Below are positions 60,587-64,000 of a stretch of DNA of 64,000 bases, in pieces. Each line of letters starts with the position of its first letter. Positions within the stretch are counted from its first letter, which is position 1. Both the position numbers and the translations under genes were made by a program. The notes beneath the pieces were generated by a model that worked only from the letters and a program-made list of their open reading frames with translations, did not search any database and had not been told where the DNA came from. Source of the stretch: Dyadobacter sp. LHD-138 (GTDB taxonomy: Bacteria; Bacteroidota; Bacteroidia; Cytophagales; Spirosomataceae); the NCBI RefSeq assembly GCF_030929615.1, contig NZ_JAVFVU010000010.1, positions 124,001 through 188,000 of the forward strand, written 5' to 3'.

Positions 60587-61936
60587 CTATAAACCGGGAC
60601 TCTGAAAGTCCAGATTTTTTAAGCCGGTTTTGATTTCCGGGCAGCTCATAAACAAATTCCATAATAACTGGCTGCGGTGGTTTTCAATCATGATGATGAT
60701 AGGCCCCTGATCGATTGCCAGATAGGAATTGGCAAACCAGGGCTGTTTCAGGGAAAATGCATCGTAAAAACCATAGTCTCCCCAGATTTTGTCCCCCAGT
60801 TTGTAATAGAAAAATTTTAAAGCTTGCATCGATTCGACAGGCGTGTAAGGAAAGGACGATAAAGCAGCGGTGGGTGCAATAACCCCCTGATCATTGGTCG
60901 GTGAACTGGCACTGTATCCGTCCGGAATATCACTTGCTGTCAGTCCCCAGCATTGATCACTATATCCGTAATATTTCAGAGGGTTGGTTTTGCAATAGTT
61001 AAAATTGATTAAAGCATGACTGCGGTTTTGGTTAAAATAATTCGTGTACTTGTCAACAAGCAGCTTCGGATTCAGACCGAGAAAGGAGTATTGAGAGAAA
61101 AACAGCGGTCCGCCATAGGCGTCTCCCAGCGGAAGCGTGATACCGAGATATTCTCTTCCATTGACAAAGGAGCCATTTCCCGTCCAGCCATTGTCATAAA
61201 CAATTTTTGGTATGGGATGTGTTGGCGAAGAAACCGCAAGCGCATACGTGATCAGGCATTCATTCCACCCTTTGATGGGCAGGTTCATATCCCAGTTATA
61301 CTTGGGGCTCCAGTGCCAATACAAAACATTTTCCTTGTTTTTTCTGAACCAGTCCCATTCAACGCCATGCCAGATCGTATTGATGTCATTTCTCAATGCG
61401 GTTTCGGCGGCGTCTGTTCCGTTGAAATATTGTCTGGCGGTTAGTAATCCTTGGATGAGGTAAGAAGTTTCAACCAGATCAGCCCCGTCGTCTTTTGTGC
61501 TGAATGGGACAACGACTCCGGTGCTTCCGTTGATCCAGTGCGGGAATGCGCCGTGGAATTTTTGGGTATTGCTTTTTAAGAACCCGGTGATTTTCTGCAT
61601 CCTCTGCAGACCTTCTGCTCTTGTAATAAATCCTCTTTCAATAGCGACAGGGATGGTCATAATCCCAAAACCGCTGCCACCGGAGGTAACTACATCACCG
61701 GAAGTATTTCTTTCTCTTGCCAAACCGCTAACCGGGTGTGCGAAGTCCCAGAAGTATTTAAAAGTTTGTTTTTGAACCAATGTCAGGAGCGCCTCGTCCG
61801 TAACAACCGGGAATTTGTCTGTGGAGTCTACAACAAAAGTGGAAGGCTTGATAACGTCGGGTGCACCGACCTTGCCGCTGTTACAGCCAAAGGCAATAAA
61901 CGTCAGAAGGAGCAATAATAAAGAGTGATTTTTCAC
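60587..61936 (-). CDS. GH144-type glucanase, lipoprotein
   Basis: This protein of about 449 residues has the same domain as its neighbour (TFKYFWDFAHPVSGLARER, TSGGSGFGIMTIPVAIERG, FPHWINGSTGVVVPFSTKDD). The GTG at 61936 is chosen because it starts a clear lipoprotein signal ending in FIAFGC; the frame is open for 39 codons upstream into hairpin sequence. It is probably surface-anchored and makes the first cut of a beta-1,2-glucan. It lies 44 bases upstream of the paralogue on the same strand. Confidence 0.85.
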   Translation of the reverse strand: MKNHSLLLLLLTFIAFGCNSGKVGAPDVIKPSTFVVDSTDKFPVVTDEALLTLVQKQTFKYFWDFAHPVSGLARERNTSGDVVTSGGSGFGIMTIPVAIERGFITRAEGLQRMQKITGFLKSNTQKFHGAFPHWINGSTGVVVPFSTKDDGADLVETSYLIQGLLTARQYFNGTDAAETALRNDINTIWHGVEWDWFRKNKENVLYWHWSPKYNWDMNLPIKGWNECLITYALAVSSPTHPIPKIVYDNGWTGNGSFVNGREYLGITLPLGDAYGGPLFFSQYSFLGLNPKLLVDKYTNYFNQNRSHALINFNYCKTNPLKYYGYSDQCWGLTASDIPDGYSASSPTNDQGVIAPTAALSSFPYTPVESMQALKFFYYKLGDKIWGDYGFYDAFSLKQPWFANSYLAIDQGPIIIMIENHRSQLLWNLFMSCPEIKTGLKNLDFQSPGL

Positions 61937-61976
61937 GGCAAGGCTGATGTTTGGAGTGATTTTCTCCTGATTAGGC

Positions 61977-62050
61977 AAAAAGAACCCGCAGAAGTGATTT
62001 TCGGAAATGTCAGAACATCTGATTTCTTTTATCACTGCCGCGGGTCTTTT
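61977..62050 (-). promoter_or_regulatory. Large hairpin between susD and the GH144 genes
   Basis: Two imperfect arms (61977-61998 and 62031-62050) share AAAAGA, CCCGC and AGTGAT in matching order and can pair over about 20 bp. A smaller stem, CAGA/TCTG, lies in the loop. It sits between susD and the first glucanase gene and could limit read-through so that SusC/SusD are made in excess over the enzymes. Confidence 0.55.
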
Positions 62051-62071
62051 CAAGTTTATAGTTAGGTTAAT

Positions 62072-63565
62072 TTAATACCCTGTATTTTGGGTTAGTATCC
62101 CACCGCTCAGGTCGATTTCTGTTTGGGGTACCGGCCACACTTCATTTTTATTAGCTTTCCATCCTTTGGGACCAAAAACTTCCGTTCCTCTTCCCTGACG
62201 GATGACATCGAAATAACGGTCGTATTCCATCGCCAACTCAGACTGACGCTCTTTCCAGATTGCTTTTTGCAATGTCGCTTTTTCAGTTGCAGTCACTTTT
62301 GGTAAAATCGTAGTACTTGCACCTCGGGCTCTCGCACGTACCAATTCAAGAGATGCCAGGGCCTCTGCGCTTTTTCCCAGTTCATTGGCCGCTTCTGCGT
62401 TCATCAGCAATACATCAGCATAGCGGATTACACGCACATTTTGCTGCGCTCCTTCATTAAATCCTGAAACGAACAGGCTAAATGGTACATATGATTTTTG
62501 GTTGTACATCGGGTTATCTCCTGTGGCAGGGATTACATCACCTTCTGGTGTGGTTTCACCGCGGAAAATAATGGTTGCATCCCTTCTTGGGTCACCGGTT
62601 TCATAACTGTCTGCCAATGCTTTTGTCGGGACATTAAAACCCCAGCCTCCGCCAACCACTCCTCTCGTTCCCTGAACCTGAGAATACTGTGAATTGGAAG
62701 CATCCTTGTTTTCAAGTACAAGTTCATTCTGAATCTCGAAGATTGATTCCGAAGCGTTCTCATTCTTGACTCTAAACAACTGGTAGTAGTCGGCGAAAAG
62801 TGTATACTTCCCTGAATTGACCACCTGCGTTGTCAGGTCATATACCTGCTGCCATTTCTGCTGGTACATGGATACTTTTGCATGCAGTGAAAGTGCAGCT
62901 CCTTTGGTAGCACGGCCAAGATCCGATGCTCCGTAAGAAACGGGCAATACCGCTGCGGCTTCCGTCAGATCCTTTTCAATGGCAGCATAAACTTCGGCTT
63001 TTGCCGAACGTGGAATATTGTATTCCGCAGTTCCGGCAGGTACTTTCAGACGTAGCGGAATATCTCCGAAGGCACGCACCAGTCTGAAATAAGAATAAGC
63101 ACGGACAAATTTTGCTTCGGCCAGATAGCGGTCTTTTAAAGCAGCCGTCATTTCAATGGCCGGAACATTATCGAGTACCTGATTGGCATAGTTAATATTC
63201 ACATACTGGCCTTTCCAGAATCCATCCAGCTGTCCTTCCGTTGAGCCTACTGAAAAGTTGTCATAGGCGTTAAAAAACGTCGCATCAGATGCTGAGCTTC
63301 CCTTTTCCGTTTCGTCAGATCCCACGCTTTCGATCGCGATTGGAGCGAAGGCTGTATTCTCCCAGCTGCGAAGGTTGGCGTACATGGCATTCACCGCCTT
63401 GGTTGCATCTCCTTCATTTTGCCAGAAAACGTCTCCTGACTGCTTACCTTGCGGATCTGTATCCAGGAAACTGTCCTGGCATGATGTAGGTAAAAATAAT
63501 ATGGAAGCCAGACCGGCATAAAGTCCGATCCTTCCCAATCCTGTTTTAAAATTTATATTTTTCAT
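62072..63565 (-). CDS. SusD/RagB family nutrient-binding lipoprotein
   Basis: This 497-residue lipoprotein has a signal ending in LPTSC. Family features are DSFLDTDPQGKQSGDVFWQN, the helical TPR-like core, and the C-terminal WKERQSELAMEYDRYFDVIRQG and EVWPVPQTEIDLSGG. The ATG at 63565 starts the signal peptide; the frame is open further upstream into the susC end. It is 13 bases after the SusC gene and precedes two GH144-type genes, suggesting beta-1,2-glucan as substrate. Confidence 0.93.
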   Translation of the reverse strand: MKNINFKTGLGRIGLYAGLASILFLPTSCQDSFLDTDPQGKQSGDVFWQNEGDATKAVNAMYANLRSWENTAFAPIAIESVGSDETEKGSSASDATFFNAYDNFSVGSTEGQLDGFWKGQYVNINYANQVLDNVPAIEMTAALKDRYLAEAKFVRAYSYFRLVRAFGDIPLRLKVPAGTAEYNIPRSAKAEVYAAIEKDLTEAAAVLPVSYGASDLGRATKGAALSLHAKVSMYQQKWQQVYDLTTQVVNSGKYTLFADYYQLFRVKNENASESIFEIQNELVLENKDASNSQYSQVQGTRGVVGGGWGFNVPTKALADSYETGDPRRDATIIFRGETTPEGDVIPATGDNPMYNQKSYVPFSLFVSGFNEGAQQNVRVIRYADVLLMNAEAANELGKSAEALASLELVRARARGASTTILPKVTATEKATLQKAIWKERQSELAMEYDRYFDVIRQGRGTEVFGPKGWKANKNEVWPVPQTEIDLSGGILTQNTGY

Positions 63566-63578
63566 AGTCCGGTTCGTC

Positions 63579-64000
63579 TTAGAAAGTAACATTGATACCA
63601 AAGTTGTAGGTTGCTGATAACGGATACACGTTAGCATCAATACCTGCCTGGGTTGGCTTGTTTTCGTTTGCTCTTACTTCTGGCGAAAGTCCTTTGTATT
63701 TGAAGAAATTAAGAGCATTTTGCGCATTGGCGTAGATTCTCAATTTTTTTAGTTTGAGACGATCCGTAATTTTTGCAGGGAAAGTATATCCAAGCTGCGC
63801 ATTTCTGACACGGAAGTAGCTTCCGCTTTGAACGAAAAATGAATTCGGAAGGTAGTTGGTTCCGCCACCGATGTTCGCAGACGGGTATGTATTCGAAGTA
63901 CCTTCACCATGCCATCTGTTATCGAAATAATCCTTGGTGAAATTTTCGTTACCAAAACGCCATCCCATGTTTGCATTGTAGATATCAACTTTGGCAACCC
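63579..64000 (-). CDS. SusC/RagA TonB-dependent transporter (C-terminal part only)
   Basis: The frame is open to the window edge. The visible 140 residues are the C-terminal barrel strands with typical SusC phrases (DNRWHGEGTSNTYPSANI, YFRVRNAQLGYTFP, LRIYANAQNALNFFKYKGLSPE) and an end of YNFGINVTF. It pairs with the SusD gene 13 bases downstream and would import the product of the GH144-type enzymes. Its N-terminal domains are outside the window. Confidence 0.92.
   Translation of the reverse strand, partial: VAKVDIYNANMGWRFGNENFTKDYFDNRWHGEGTSNTYPSANIGGGTNYLPNSFFVQSGSYFRVRNAQLGYTFPAKITDRLKLKKLRIYANAQNALNFFKYKGLSPEVRANENKPTQAGIDANVYPLSATYNFGINVTF

Overview
The window looks like chromosome of a Bacteroidota bacterium, most likely a Cytophagales member close to Dyadobacter or Spirosoma. 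The reasons are two SusC/SusD pairs, an ECF sigma/FecR pair, gldE beside mutY and ssb, an N-acyl-ornithine (not ornithine) carbamoyltransferase, a 29-residue AURKAIP1/COX24 protein, Bacteroidota-style TAnnTTTG promoter boxes and few Shine-Dalgarno sequences. The genus is inferred from gene content, not from a search. No rRNA, tRNA, CRISPR array, prophage or classical IS transposase was seen.

Layout. 1-2235: 3' end of a large MG2/plug-domain envelope protein. 2.4-5.3 kb: an Lrp-type regulator divergent from a threonine-to-glycine pathway (SDR threonine dehydrogenase and kbl). 5.3-14.3 kb: accessory metabolism, with a transglutaminase-fold protein, YceI, a ceramidase-like protein, an exported Gfo/Idh/MocA protein, a thioesterase, a DUF853 ATPase and an alpha-E/transglutaminase pair. 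14.4-18.1 kb: glmM, a cysteine desulfurase and hemH. 18.2-24.3 kb, minus strand: an arginine cluster (GNAT, argG, argC, argD, argF'). 24.7-28.9 kb, plus strand: aat, proB, proA and an ArgE-type deacylase. Arginine and proline synthesis from glutamate therefore sit back to back; argB and argH are not in the window. 28.9-37.4 kb: an enoyl-CoA hydratase, RNase G, AURKAIP1, a TPR protein, HU, mutY, an oxidoreductase, ssb and gldE. 37.4-48.2 kb, minus strand: sigma factor, FecR, SusC, SusD, a small lipoprotein and a large FG-GAP/ASPIC-UnbV lipoprotein, with no recognisable glycosidase. 48.4-58 kb: guaB, DedA, a ComA-type phosphosulfolactate synthase, a thioesterase, an ABC exporter, mazG, a coiled-coil protein with a 42-bp tandem repeat, thiamine pyrophosphokinase and an M1 peptidase. 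58-64 kb: SusC (cut by the window edge), SusD, two GH144-type glucanases and a kelch protein, read as a probable beta-1,2-glucan utilisation locus.

The most unusual structure is in the arginine cluster. A 660-bp unit (19205-19864) with imperfect 48-bp terminal inverted repeats carries a single gene, a GxxExxY protein with the PD-(D/E)XK nuclease signature. Two compact palindromes of the same sequence family lie at 2348-2462 and 20991-21082 without a gene. This resembles an autonomous element with gene-less derivatives, comparable in layout to REP/RAYT or MITE systems but with a nuclease-fold protein in place of a transposase. One arm supplies the last codons of argD, and argD is bracketed by family members. 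Two further unrelated palindromic repeat families occur at 7107-7270 and 22143-22255.
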